DNA of 64,000 nt, from the NCBI GenBank assembly GCA_024278175.1, contig JAJRTS010000045.1, positions 36,949 to 100,948 on the forward strand, in the 5' to 3' direction. The stretch comes from Gemmatimonadales bacterium (lineage in GTDB: Bacteria > Gemmatimonadota > Glassbacteria > GWA2-58-10). The notes under the pieces are model-generated. The model was not told the DNA's origin. It worked only from the letters and a program-made list of their open reading frames with translations, and did not search any database. The translations under genes were made by a program, and so were the position numbers. Shown here piece after piece: positions 1 through 8,579 of this stretch (its first letter is position 1; each line of letters opens with the position of its first letter).

Positions 1-162
1 CGAAAGCACTTTTTCTTTCCGGGCCAGCACACGCTGCAGGCCCTCGTAATCACTGCGTTCGATCATATCCTGCTGCGTGTCCAGCAACTCGCCATACTTC
101 TTCAACTGGTTAAGCTGACGGCTCAGGGCGTTATCCAGCCTCGCGTTCGGCTTTCTGCTCAT
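1..162 (-). CDS. Small coiled-coil protein, FlgN-like (partial, runs off window)
   Basis: Only the first 54 codons are present; the gene continues beyond base 1. The start is the ATG at 160-162, preceded by a purine-rich GAGAGGAAG. The visible protein is charged and helical, with the pattern of a leucine heptad, then a D/E-rich turn (SDYEGLQRVLARKEKVL) that resembles FlgN-type flagellar export chaperones, in which a long helical hairpin ends in a 'L..l..rKe.ll' segment. That is a resemblance by eye only; many short coiled-coil proteins look like this. No other flagellar gene is in the window, so the function is left open. Confidence 0.6.
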   Translation of the reverse strand, partial: MSRKPNARLDNALSRQLNQLKKYGELLDTQQDMIERSDYEGLQRVLARKEKVLS

Positions 163-246
163 CTTCCTCTCCGGCCTCCCATGCACGATAGCGACAGAAC
201 TCGGTTGCCGTCAGTTTAAGCAAGAATCGAGCCGGAAAAAAGCGAT

Positions 247-1404
247 TCAACCGTCGATAGCAGCCTCCAGCGCGGCGGAGCGGACAGCGTCGTCCAGCGG
301 GCGCGGGTTGGTGCCGATATTGGTGCTCAGCTTGCCGGCCTTCAGGATCGCGCCGATCTCGTCCTTGCTCACCCCCAGCGCGCCCAGGTTTGACGGGCAG
401 CCCACTTTTTGCTGAAAATCGCGGATGAGTTGAATGAAACAACGGGCCTTGATCTCGGACTCATCGTGGGTACAGCCGAACGCAGCGGCCAGCTCAGCCA
501 TCCGGTTGTCGGCCCAGCCCAGGCTCGGCTCCAGGCACCAGGGTGTGAGCACACCCACCAGCAGGCCGTGGCTGATTCCCTTATGGCTGCCCACCGCCAT
601 CGCCAGCTCGTGGCCCAGGCCCACGCCGGTGTCGATCGCCACTCCGCCCAGCAGCCCGGCGAGCAGCATGTTGTGGCGCGCCTCCAGGTCTCCGCCGTTT
701 TCCACGGCGCGGGGAAGGTACTCGTGGACCAGCCGCACGGCGCGCAGGGCCGCCGCCTCGATAATCGGGTTATTCCCGGTGGACAGGTAGCCCTCTATCG
801 CCTGGCCCAGCGCGTCGAGGCCCGTCTCGCGGGTGAGGTTGACAGGCATATTGACACTGGCCTCGGCATCGAGCAGGGCCACGGTGGAAACCATCTCCCA
901 ACTGTAGAGCGCTTTTTTGACCCCCAGCCCCTTATTGGTCATCACGCTGACCTTGGTGCCCTCGCTGCCCGTGCCGGCAGTGGTGGGGATCGCGATCCAG
1001 GGCCGGCAGGGTGCTTCCCAGTCGCGCCGGCCGAGTTGGTAATTTTCGGCCGGGCCGGTGTTGTCGCGCAGCATGGCGATTGCCTTGGTTGCGTCCAGGG
1101 CGCTCCCCCCGCCCACGCCGATAAAGACGTCGCAGCCGTTTTCGCGGGCGATTTCGGCGCCCTGTTCGACAGTTTCCAGTGTTGGCTCGCGCTCCACCTG
1201 CTCGAACAGCTCGTACGGCACCGCAGCTGCTTGCAGCGAGTTCTCGATTTTAGCCAGCAGGCCGGATTTGCGTGCGCTGCCCCGCCCGCTGACCACCATC
1301 GCTTTTTTGCCGAACCTGGCCGCCCAGTTTCCGGCCCTGGCGGTGCATCCCGGCTCCGCCTCGATCCAGCGGGGCAGGGCGAATGCCTGCACTAACCCTT
1401 TCAT
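247..1404 (-). CDS. Iron-containing (group III) alcohol dehydrogenase
   Basis: 385-residue NAD(P)-dependent alcohol dehydrogenase of the Fe-ADH/dehydroquinate-synthase-like fold, the usual length. The nucleotide-binding motif GVGGGSALDATKAIA lies near residue 95, followed by IPTTAGTGSE typical of the family. Metal-site elements are the Asp of TGLDALGQAIEGY, the His of GLGHE and the His of SHG. The His usual in 'DALtHAiE' is Gln here, as in the known 'DALxQ' subgroup, so activity is not excluded. The start at 1404 is chosen because GGAGG sits five bases upstream; the TTG further out would put the Shine-Dalgarno inside the gene. Substrate cannot be told from sequence. It stands alone on this strand. 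Confidence 0.92.
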   Translation of the reverse strand: MKGLVQAFALPRWIEAEPGCTARAGNWAARFGKKAMVVSGRGSARKSGLLAKIENSLQAAAVPYELFEQVEREPTLETVEQGAEIARENGCDVFIGVGGGSALDATKAIAMLRDNTGPAENYQLGRRDWEAPCRPWIAIPTTAGTGSEGTKVSVMTNKGLGVKKALYSWEMVSTVALLDAEASVNMPVNLTRETGLDALGQAIEGYLSTGNNPIIEAAALRAVRLVHEYLPRAVENGGDLEARHNMLLAGLLGGVAIDTGVGLGHELAMAVGSHKGISHGLLVGVLTPWCLEPSLGWADNRMAELAAAFGCTHDESEIKARCFIQLIRDFQQKVGCPSNLGALGVSKDEIGAILKAGKLSTNIGTNPRPLDDAVRSAALEAAIDG

Positions 1405-1697
1405 TGTTTCCTCCAACGTAACAAATAATCGAATGCCTGTTCCTTGCTCGTGAAACCATCCGGCTCACCGGCGGAAACCGGCCGGAGTAAGCACAAGAAT
1501 ACAACAGAGATAGAATCAAGGAGCGCATACAAGGCGCTTTGTTGAGTTGCCTCGCTATTTTCATTCAACTTTATACGCTTGCGGATAAAAAATCAATGTC
1601 GATGGGGGTAGGCGCATTATAAGACTCTTACCGGTTTCGACAGTTTCCGTTTTCGCGCTCCCGGCGGCTGGCAGGGGTATTGTTGACAGTAAAAACT

Positions 1698-1725
1698 TTG
1701 CCTGCGTTTGGGGATGCGTTATAAT
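1698..1725 (+). promoter_or_regulatory. Putative sigma-70 promoter for the flavodoxin-fold pair
   Basis: TTGCCT (1698-1703), 16-base spacer, perfect TATAAT (1720-1725), about 55 bases before the TTG start at 1782. The -35 matches consensus at four of six positions. A TTGACA also occurs at 1683-1688 but is 31 bases from the -10, too far. The rest of the 1405-1781 gap shows nothing I can name. Confidence 0.45.
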
Positions 1726-1781
1726 CAAATACCTTCCTTTTGTGCGGGACAAGCTCTCACCTGTATTACGGAGGTGCTGTT

Positions 1782-2333
1782 TTGAGGATTGTGTTGCTCG
1801 ATGGTACTCCGGGCGGAGCTGATTCAACCCTTCAATCATTCCTGGCCGGATTGACCGAGTCCCTGACGGCGGGCGGGCACCAGGCAACTATTCTGCAACT
1901 CAACACCATCAAGATTCAGCGCTGCACGGGCTGTTGGGGCTGCTGGGTCAAAACCCCGGGGCGCTGCGTGATTGCCGACGAGATGGAGCAGGTGCTGGAG
2001 GCGGCGATCAACTGCGAGCTGCTGGTGTTCGCCTCGCCGCTGCTGATGGGGATGACCAGCGCCCTGCTCAAGCGGGCCACGGACAGGCTGCTTCCGCTGT
2101 TGTCGCCATCTATCAGGATTGTCGATGGGGCCTGCCGCCATGCCGGGCGCTACGAGTCATATCCCCGGCTGGCGCTGCTGGTGGAGCCGGAGCGGGACAC
2201 GGACGGGGAGGACCTGGAAATAGTCGAGGGAATCTACCGTGAGCTGGCGATTGATTTCAGATCGGAGTTGGCGTTTACCGGCACCACCGATCTTTCAGCC
2301 GAGGAGGTGGCCGATGCGCTTGGCGGTTTTTAA
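1782..2333 (+). CDS. NADPH-dependent FMN reductase / flavodoxin-fold oxidoreductase
   Basis: 183-residue protein of the FMN_red/flavodoxin_2 type. The N-terminus RIVLLDGTPGGADSTL is the phosphate-binding strand-loop of the flavodoxin fold. Near residue 45 is CTGCWGCWVKTPGRC, the CxxCxxC-type cluster common in iron-sulphur flavoprotein-like and NAD(P)H quinone reductase-like members; FASPLLMGMTSALLK is the flavin-contacting loop. The start is the TTG at 1782, with GGAGG at 1770-1774 seven bases upstream. The gene overlaps the next by 20 bases, so the two are almost certainly translated together. The electron acceptor is unknown. Confidence 0.85.
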   Translation: MRIVLLDGTPGGADSTLQSFLAGLTESLTAGGHQATILQLNTIKIQRCTGCWGCWVKTPGRCVIADEMEQVLEAAINCELLVFASPLLMGMTSALLKRATDRLLPLLSPSIRIVDGACRHAGRYESYPRLALLVEPERDTDGEDLEIVEGIYRELAIDFRSELAFTGTTDLSAEEVADALGGF

Positions 2334-2979
2334 CGGTTCCCCGCGAGCCAAAGGCAGCAATACTCGCCGGATCATGGAGCATTTTCTGGACGGCTACCAG
2401 TTGCAGGAGGGTAATAGCCGGGACGGCTATTACCTGACGTCGCAACGGGATTTTGCCGGGAGCGTGGATGCGTTTTGCCGCGCGGACGTCGTGATTCTCG
2501 CGTTTCCCCTCTATACGGATTGCATGCCGGCGGTGGTCAAAGAGTTTATCGAGGCCCTGGCCGCTCTGCGCAACCGGAGCGGCAATCCTCCGCTGGGCTT
2601 TATCGTGCACAGCGGCTTTCCGGAATCGTTCCATTCCCACGCAGTGCGAAAATACCTGGAGAAGCTCTGCCGCAGGCTGGGCAGCGAGTACATCGGTTGC
2701 GCGATTGCCGGTGGCAGCGAGGCCACTCGCAGCCAGCCCGAGGGGATGAACAGCCGCTTTTTCCGGCGCTTCCACAGGCTGGGAGAAACTTTTGGCCGCA
2801 CGGGCAAGTTCGACCGGCGGGTGATGGAGCAAATGGCCCGGCCTGTGAGGTTCAGCCCGGTTGGCAGACTGACAGCCCGGTTGTGGTGCAAAATGGGCGA
2901 TATGTTTTACTGGGAGAAAATGCTCAAAGAGAACCGGGCGTTCGAACATCGCCATGACATGCCGTACATGCGCCGCTAG
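2314..2979 (+). CDS. Flavodoxin-fold NAD(P)H oxidoreductase, second copy
   Basis: 221 residues. N-terminus MRLAVFNGSPRAKGSNTR is a textbook FMN-phosphate loop (GSPR.kGSNT). It lacks the cysteine cluster of its upstream neighbour, and FPLYTDCMPAVVKEFIEAL is the central flavin loop. The second half contains PEGMNSRFFRRFHRLGETF, basic and unlike classic flavodoxins. ATG 2314 is preceded by GAGGAGG inside the upstream coding region; the 20-base overlap indicates translational coupling. The two probably form a heteromeric or sequential flavin-dependent reductase system, but this is inference. Confidence 0.82.
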   Translation: MRLAVFNGSPRAKGSNTRRIMEHFLDGYQLQEGNSRDGYYLTSQRDFAGSVDAFCRADVVILAFPLYTDCMPAVVKEFIEALAALRNRSGNPPLGFIVHSGFPESFHSHAVRKYLEKLCRRLGSEYIGCAIAGGSEATRSQPEGMNSRFFRRFHRLGETFGRTGKFDRRVMEQMARPVRFSPVGRLTARLWCKMGDMFYWEKMLKENRAFEHRHDMPYMRR

Positions 2980-3018
2980 TGTTGTGTTCTGGAAGAATAG
3001 TTCGATCAGCTCAAGCTG

Positions 3019-3064
3019 AAATCCCCCTGGCTTCCTTTTTGAAACGAGGGATCGAGGGGGATTT
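3019..3064. repeat. Inverted repeat AAATCCCCCT / AGGGGGATTT
   Basis: Perfect 10-base arms at 3019-3028 and 3055-3064 separated by 26 bases, in the 197-base gap between the flavoprotein pair and the Gfo/Idh gene. A related CCCCCTTT...AAGGGGGATTT motif lies at 14631-14652 after argH, so this looks like a small dispersed intergenic element that may double as a transcript end. Confidence 0.6.
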
Positions 3065-3176
3065 ATAATCAGGTTTTTACTTTATTTGCAGGATACCACA
3101 CTAGCATACTCTCTAATGGTAAATACCGTGCTAAACCATCACAGCGATTTCTTCCAATTTGACCAGGAAATAAATA

Positions 3177-4418
3177 ATGTCCAGTAACGGACCGGATCGC
3201 AGAGAGTTTTTCGCCCATGCCGCCCGCTTAGGACTCGGCGCGGCGATAGCGGGAACCACCGCGGCTGTGCTGCCCGGCGGAGCCAGGGCGCAGAGTGGCT
3301 CGAAGAGTGCAAAAATGTTGCGGGTAGGCGTTATCGGTGGAAGGTTCGGGCTGAGGTTTTACTGGCACGAGCACTCCAACAGCATAGTAACTGCGGTCTG
3401 CGATCTGCGCGAAGACCGGCAGGCAAGCATGAAGGAAATGTTCGGCTGCGATAGGGCCTACACCGACTGGCGCGAACTGACGCACGATCCGAACGTGGAC
3501 GCTGTTGCCGTGTTCACGCCGGCGCCGCTGCACGTGGAGATGGCCGTGGGGGCGATGGAGGCGGGCAAGCACGTTATCAGCGCTGTCCCGGCCGGGGTCA
3601 ACCGGGAGGAGTGCGAGCGTCTGCTGGAAGCCGTGAAGCGTACGGGCAAGCTCTACATGATGGCCGAGACGAGCTATTACCGCCGCGAGATTATCACCGC
3701 GCGGCAGATGGCCGCCGGGAAAAAATTCGGCGAGATATTCCACTCCGAGAGCGAGTACCATCACGACGGGCTGGAGAGCCTGGCGTTCAACCCGGACGGC
3801 TCTCCCACCTGGCGTCACGGTTACCCGCCGATGCTCTATCCCACCCACTGCACGGGAATGATTGTCCCTGTCACCGGCGAGCGTCTGACCGAGGTTATCT
3901 GCACCGGCTGGGGAAATATCGAGGACAAAATGCTCAAGGGCAACCGCTGGAACAATCCCTTCTGGAGCGAGACGGCGTTTTTCAAGACCAGCGGCGGGCA
4001 TAACGCCCAGGTGGCTATCTATTGGAAAGTGGCCAGTGGAGGCACGGAACGGAGTTCGTTTTTCGGCAGCGAGATGAGCCTGCAGATGCCGCGACCGGGC
4101 GCGCACGGAACGCTGGTTGCCTACCGCGAGAAAGGCGAGGAGATCAAGAACACTTACGCCGAGAGCAAAATCATCACGGAGGAACTGGAAGTGGGGAACC
4201 ACTACGATCTTCTGCCCGAACCGTTGCGTCATCCCTCGGCCCACGGGGGCAGCCACACGCATATCACTCATGAGTTTGTCACCGCGTGCCTGGAGCAGCG
4301 CCAGCCGAGTGTGAATGTGCACGAGGCGCTGGCCTACACGGTACCCGGCATTATCGCTCATGCAAGCGCGCTGGAGGGCGGCACGCTGAAGAAAATTCCA
4401 GACTACGGGCGGGCTTGA
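3177..4418 (+). CDS. Tat-exported Gfo/Idh/MocA family oxidoreductase (GH109-like)
   Basis: 413 residues. The N-terminus carries a twin-arginine signal, DRREFFAHAARLGLGAAIAG, with cleavage expected after ARAQ near residue 40. A Rossmann domain follows (VGVIGGRFGLRF). Where dehydrogenases of the family have a catalytic EKP, this protein has SAVPAG, as in the GH109 glycosidase-like branch, which uses tightly bound NAD. The downstream motifs MMAETSYYRRE, YPTHCTGM and HGGSH also resemble that branch. It is followed by a secreted sulfatase, suggesting periplasmic attack on sulphated or amino-sugar glycans. That role is inferred; no substrate is visible. Confidence 0.85.
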   Translation: MSSNGPDRREFFAHAARLGLGAAIAGTTAAVLPGGARAQSGSKSAKMLRVGVIGGRFGLRFYWHEHSNSIVTAVCDLREDRQASMKEMFGCDRAYTDWRELTHDPNVDAVAVFTPAPLHVEMAVGAMEAGKHVISAVPAGVNREECERLLEAVKRTGKLYMMAETSYYRREIITARQMAAGKKFGEIFHSESEYHHDGLESLAFNPDGSPTWRHGYPPMLYPTHCTGMIVPVTGERLTEVICTGWGNIEDKMLKGNRWNNPFWSETAFFKTSGGHNAQVAIYWKVASGGTERSSFFGSEMSLQMPRPGAHGTLVAYREKGEEIKNTYAESKIITEELEVGNHYDLLPEPLRHPSAHGGSHTHITHEFVTACLEQRQPSVNVHEALAYTVPGIIAHASALEGGTLKKIPDYGRA

Positions 4419-4586
4419 GATTTTTTACCGTTCAGGTTATTCGTCGTGCTGGGGAAAATCTGCTCGCGGCCGCCGCGGGCAGCGGCCCTGCTGGCAGGCG
4501 GTAAACCCGACCGGTTGGACCCTGAGAGAGTTCAAGCCCTTATGCTGGCCGTTATTCTTCAACACGTTTCCAAAAGGATAGGCGCG

Positions 4587-6194
4587 ATGAAACGTAAACA
4601 GTTTCTGGGCACTCTGGGCGGCGCGATAGCCGGGGCCGCTGTAGCTCCTCTGCTCACCGGCTGCGGGGCCGCGCCGGGTGACGGCGAGCGGCAGAACGTG
4701 GTGATTATCATGGCCGACGACATGGGTTACTCGGATATCGGCTGTTTCGGCGGCGAGGCGGCCACCCCCAATCTAGACTCCCTGGCCGCGGGTGGGATCA
4801 GGTTCACTAATTTCTACAACGCGGCCCGCTGCTGCCCGACGCGCGCCTCGCTGCTGACAGGCCTGTATCCTCACAGGGCGGGCATGGGCGGGATGGTCAG
4901 CGGGGAGTGCGACCGCCCGGAGGGCCCATACCAGGGCTGGCTCAACGACAGTTGCATCACGATCGCCGAGGCGATAGGCCGCGCCGGCTACCGCTCCTAC
5001 ATGTCAGGCAAGTGGCACGTGGGCGAGTGCCGCGGGACCTGGCCCTGCGACCGGGGGTTCGACCGCTATTTCGGCCTGGTCAGCGGAGCCAACAGCTACT
5101 GGGAGATGCTGGAGCAGCCGGGACGCCACCGCCGGATGCTGATCGACAACGACGAGTGGTACCCGCCGCGCCAGGGGTTCTACATGACGGACGCGTTCAG
5201 CGATCACGCCGTGCGGTTCCTGAGTGAGCACCAGCAGGGCGAACACTCGGAGCGGCCGTTTTTCCTCTACCTGGCCTACACAGCGCCTCACTGGCCGCTG
5301 CACGCCTGGCCCGAGGATATAGCCAAATACCGCGGACGGTTCAAGGCAGGTTGGGACGTGCTTCGCCGCGAGCGCCATGAGCGGATGCGCCGGCTGGGCC
5401 TGATCGACCCGGACCTGCGGCTCAGCCCCCGCGATCCGGAAGTGCCCGCTTGGGAAGACGTGCCGGACAAGGAACATCAGCAGCGGCTGATGGAGGTCTA
5501 CGCGGCGATGATCGACCGGATGGATCAGGGAATCGGTAAGGTGCTGGCGCAGCTTAAGCGGATGGGCGCCGAGGAGAACACGCTGGTGCTGTTTCTTTCG
5601 GACAACGGGGGCTGCCACGAGGGGATCGAAGGGCGGAACCTGAACCAGCCGGGCGTGGCGCCGGGCAAGCCGGGTTCGTTTGTCGCTTATCGCCGCCCCT
5701 GGGCTAATTTAAGCAACACGCCGTTCCGCATGTTCAAGCACTGGGTCCACGAGGGAGGGATCTCCACACCGCTGATCGCCCGCTGGCCCGCTGCGATCAC
5801 AGCTCCCGGCTCGATCAACACCACCGAGGTGGGCCACGTGATCGACCTGCTGCCCACGGCGCTGGATCTGGCGTGCACTAACTACCCGTCCAGTTACGAG
5901 GGCCGCGGAATAGTCCCTTGCGATGGACTCAGCCTGATGCCCGTACTGCGCGGGGCGCGGCGACAGGGCCACGAAGCGCTTTACTGGGAGCACATGGGTA
6001 ACAGGGCCGTGCGCAGGGGAAAGATGAAACTGGTGGCGAAAAAGGGCGGACCCTGGGAGCTGTATAACCTTGGCGGGGACCGGGTGGAACTCAACGACCT
6101 GATCGCCGGACGAGGCTCGGAAGCCGCCGAGCTGGAAAGAATGTACGCGGCCTGGGCGGAGGATGTCGGCGTAGATCCCGACCGCTATAACTAG
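4587..6194 (+). CDS. Secreted sulfatase (formylglycine type)
   Basis: 535 residues. The start at 4587 gives MKRKQFLGTLGGAIAGAAV then lipobox-like LLTGC (Cys 26), so the protein is exported and perhaps lipidated. MADDMGYSDIGCFGG contains the calcium-binding aspartates. RCCPTRASLLTG (Cys 82) is the CxPxR signature whose first Cys is converted to formylglycine by a sulfatase-modifying enzyme, which is not in this window. SGKWHVGE and SDNGG supply further active-site residues. The family hydrolyses sulphate esters of polysaccharides or aryl compounds. An upstream in-frame extension to 4446 has no Shine-Dalgarno and no signal sequence. Confidence 0.93.
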   Translation: MKRKQFLGTLGGAIAGAAVAPLLTGCGAAPGDGERQNVVIIMADDMGYSDIGCFGGEAATPNLDSLAAGGIRFTNFYNAARCCPTRASLLTGLYPHRAGMGGMVSGECDRPEGPYQGWLNDSCITIAEAIGRAGYRSYMSGKWHVGECRGTWPCDRGFDRYFGLVSGANSYWEMLEQPGRHRRMLIDNDEWYPPRQGFYMTDAFSDHAVRFLSEHQQGEHSERPFFLYLAYTAPHWPLHAWPEDIAKYRGRFKAGWDVLRRERHERMRRLGLIDPDLRLSPRDPEVPAWEDVPDKEHQQRLMEVYAAMIDRMDQGIGKVLAQLKRMGAEENTLVLFLSDNGGCHEGIEGRNLNQPGVAPGKPGSFVAYRRPWANLSNTPFRMFKHWVHEGGISTPLIARWPAAITAPGSINTTEVGHVIDLLPTALDLACTNYPSSYEGRGIVPCDGLSLMPVLRGARRQGHEALYWEHMGNRAVRRGKMKLVAKKGGPWELYNLGGDRVELNDLIAGRGSEAAELERMYAAWAEDVGVDPDRYN

Positions 6195-6336
6195 CATGAA
6201 AAAGGGCCATGTCCCCGCGAGACAATGACAGCTCCGGCGTACTCCGTTTACTTATTCGCTGAAGGTTGAATGAGGCCGTAGGGGCTTTCCCTTGTGTTCG
6301 CCCGGGTTTTTTTGAAAATTGCAAAAACAGCTACAT

Positions 6337-6361
6337 AAAAAGGGCGGCGCATGCGCCGCCC
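6337..6361 (-). terminator. Rho-independent terminator, minus strand
   Basis: Perfect 20-base GC palindrome (6342-6361) followed on the minus strand by five T (6341-6337). It lies 59 bases past the stop of the M24-like gene. The sequence, including the flanking CCCCTGCA, resembles the terminator at 29229-29257, so both may derive from one dispersed repeat. Confidence 0.8.
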
Positions 6362-6419
6362 CTGCATTTTAGTTACCGAATATTCAGCCGGGACAACGGT
6401 TGACCCACCGTCTTTCCGC

Positions 6420-7757
6420 TCAATCCAGCGGGGGTACGAACGCCTCGCCCACCAGCGCCGGGTCGCCCAGCACTGCGATCGGCTGACGCTGCAGCGGGGC
6501 GCTGAGAGTCACCTCGCGGTCGCCCTCGATGAACATGTTGGCGCAAAGCCGCAGTGCGTAGCGCTGGGAGTAAATACCCGGTTCCAGGGTGAACCCCAAG
6601 CCGGGCATGACCTCGCGGTTGTCGAGATAGAGGTAGTTGTCGAAACGGACGCCGAAATGACGGCCAGTGCGGTTCAGGTTATAACCCAGCGCGCGGGGCA
6701 GTACGTGTGGGTCGCGGCTCAGCAGCGGGCGCGCCGCCTCGTCCACCTCACGGCCGGTCAGGGGTTTGCTGCTTCTGATCCGTCTCGCCACCAGCGCCAG
6801 GGCGGTATCGGCGGCGGCGGTAATCCTGTCCCAGGATCGCTGTAAGCCGGGGGCAATCGTTTCGCTTACGACCAGGGTCCAGCCCAGCCTGGCGTGCATC
6901 GCCTCCCGGTTACCCTTGCGCCTGGCCGTAACCTCGAGATAGATCACGTCATCGGGCGCAATCCGGGTCCGGTTCTTTTTGTCGGGAACGTAATTTTCTT
7001 TCAGGGTGTGCTCTCCCACGGCCACAACCACCGGTTCCACCAGTTCAAGGTCAAGTTTGCCGAGGCTCTTGCCGATATAGCGCGCCAGGTCGTAATCGGT
7101 GATTTTTCTGTTCCGGCTCAGCCTGTCGCGAAGCCGTTCGACAGCTATCGGCAGCACCGAGTCCAGGCGGGTGGCGGCGTACTTGTGGCTCTCCACTTCC
7201 TCGACAGTCCAGCGGGTGTGGTAGAACGAGAGCATCGAGCCGGCGGACCGCAGTCGCAGGCCGATATCCTGCAGCAGCTCCACCGTACCCAAGTCTACCT
7301 GCGAGATTTCCGAAACCTCCAGCAGCGGAGAATAGTTGAGCGCTATGTAACGGGCCACGCTGAACACGTGGCTTTTCAGCACCTCTTTCATCTCCTGGTA
7401 ACTGCGGTACTCCAGAGGATAAAACGCCACGCCCTCGAACACCTGCTCGTCGTCCTTGTGGTAAAACAGGTAGGGTTTGTGCAACGTGGCCAACGCACCG
7501 TAGAAAATAAACCAGCGGTGTTTCGTTTTGCCGCGCAGTCCCAGAAACTCACTTTCCACGTCGTTGAACGTACCCTGGCCAGTGAACATCCAGCCGTCGA
7601 ACCTCTTGTCGAGCATCCATTTCTGCATGCTCACATAAACAGATGGCTGGATCAGGTCGCGCCCGGTGTCCGGCCTGATTTCGGCCACCGCCGGGATGGG
7701 AGAAACCGCGAGCCAGGCACAGAGCGCCGCCAGGACTATCCTTGTCCCAGAAGTCAT
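6420..7757 (-). CDS. Secreted, degenerate M24 (Xaa-Pro peptidase-like) protein
   Basis: 445 residues with a cleavable signal (ALCAWLAVSPIPAVA). The C-terminal half follows the pita-bread M24 fold: IAPDDVIYLEVTARR corresponds to the strand that bears the first metal aspartates, LTGREVDEAARPLL and LNRTGRHFGVRFDNY to the 'HRTGHxIG' block, and PGLGFTLEPGIY to the Glu block. The metal-binding Asp pair and both His are missing (N and R replace them in the RTG block), while EPGIY is kept. It is therefore probably not a peptidase. It sits 30 bases downstream of a CBM9-like lipoprotein gene. ATG 7757 has GGAG seven bases upstream. Confidence 0.72.
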   Translation of the reverse strand: MTSGTRIVLAALCAWLAVSPIPAVAEIRPDTGRDLIQPSVYVSMQKWMLDKRFDGWMFTGQGTFNDVESEFLGLRGKTKHRWFIFYGALATLHKPYLFYHKDDEQVFEGVAFYPLEYRSYQEMKEVLKSHVFSVARYIALNYSPLLEVSEISQVDLGTVELLQDIGLRLRSAGSMLSFYHTRWTVEEVESHKYAATRLDSVLPIAVERLRDRLSRNRKITDYDLARYIGKSLGKLDLELVEPVVVAVGEHTLKENYVPDKKNRTRIAPDDVIYLEVTARRKGNREAMHARLGWTLVVSETIAPGLQRSWDRITAAADTALALVARRIRSSKPLTGREVDEAARPLLSRDPHVLPRALGYNLNRTGRHFGVRFDNYLYLDNREVMPGLGFTLEPGIYSQRYALRLCANMFIEGDREVTLSAPLQRQPIAVLGDPALVGEAFVPPLD

Positions 7758-7787
7758 TTTAAATCTCCATAAAACGGTTGGCGAAGG

Positions 7788-8525
7788 TCAGTCTTTCAGG
7801 ACCAGAGTCCCGTAGACGGTGGGTTGGCGGAATGGGTGGGCCCCGCGCCAGTCCCACAGATGCTCGTCCGGGCCCTCGGCGTCTCCGGCTGCAAAATCTA
7901 TACCGAGCCGGACTCCGTTGTGCGGCTGTTTGCCGATCTCACGCCAGGGGATCGCCAGCTCCACGCAGAAACCACGGTCCGAGTCGGTGCTGTCGTTAAG
8001 TGTGCCCTCGTAATGAACCGCGAACAGCGCCTGGCTGTCCCAGGTGGCGTCGCTGCGGCCTTCAGCGGTACCGCGGTCGTCCTTGACCTGTCCCAGGATA
8101 TTGATATGATAGACGATATCGTCTTCCAGCCACTGGTCCGTGCGGTCCAGGCGGGGGTCCAGCAGCACCTCTATCATGTCGTCCTTGTAGAGCGCCTTGT
8201 GATCGCGCTCGTACTGGTGGCCCACCAGTTGCCTGTCGCTCACCTCGTAGGCCACGTAGAGGTATTGCTCATCCCAGAGTGTGTAAATTTTTACCTCGTT
8301 CGGGTCGGCAACATCTGCCGGGTCGTCCAGCCGCAAAACCGCTCCGACGCGCCAGGCGTCTTCCACCAGGCCGTCGATCGCAATTTCCTGTGCCGCGCGT
8401 GGGCACTCGATTGTTTTACCGTCGTCCTGCTCCACTTTCGGAGCGCGGTCGCCTGTACAGGACGCAAGCGCCAGCAGGGAGAAAAAAGCGGACAGCAAGC
8501 ATGTTTTCGAACGGACGGTGGGCAT
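7788..8525 (-). CDS. CBM9/DOMON-like lipoprotein
   Basis: 245 residues, lipobox LASC near residue 23. The remainder is one beta-sandwich of the CBM9-like type: IAIDGLVEDAWR at the start, IYTLWDEQYLYVAYEVSD, then KDDMIEVLLDP, the recurring 'D..EvfldP' motif, and FCVELAIPW near the end. Such domains bind sugars or haem-type ligands at the cell surface; which one is not shown. It is between the HIT gene (54 bases) and the M24-like gene (30 bases), all on the minus strand, so the three are likely one transcript. Shine-Dalgarno AAAGGA precedes the ATG. Confidence 0.8.
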   Translation of the reverse strand: MPTVRSKTCLLSAFFSLLALASCTGDRAPKVEQDDGKTIECPRAAQEIAIDGLVEDAWRVGAVLRLDDPADVADPNEVKIYTLWDEQYLYVAYEVSDRQLVGHQYERDHKALYKDDMIEVLLDPRLDRTDQWLEDDIVYHINILGQVKDDRGTAEGRSDATWDSQALFAVHYEGTLNDSTDSDRGFCVELAIPWREIGKQPHNGVRLGIDFAAGDAEGPDEHLWDWRGAHPFRQPTVYGTLVLKD

Positions 8526-8579
8526 GGCGCGTCCTTTCGGATGGAGTTGTGCGCTGCCGGCGGCAGGTACGTGGATCGG

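Noticed and set aside
409..1395. Long plus-strand frame of 328 codons
   Set aside because: Antisense shadow of the alcohol dehydrogenase gene; high-GC third positions create long opposite frames. The same applies to other antisense frames such as 3228-4361, 21179-22561 and 45514-46989.
247..1404. Inactivated alcohol dehydrogenase because a metal His is Gln
   Set aside because: The DALxQ form is widespread in one branch of the family, so the change alone does not imply loss of function.
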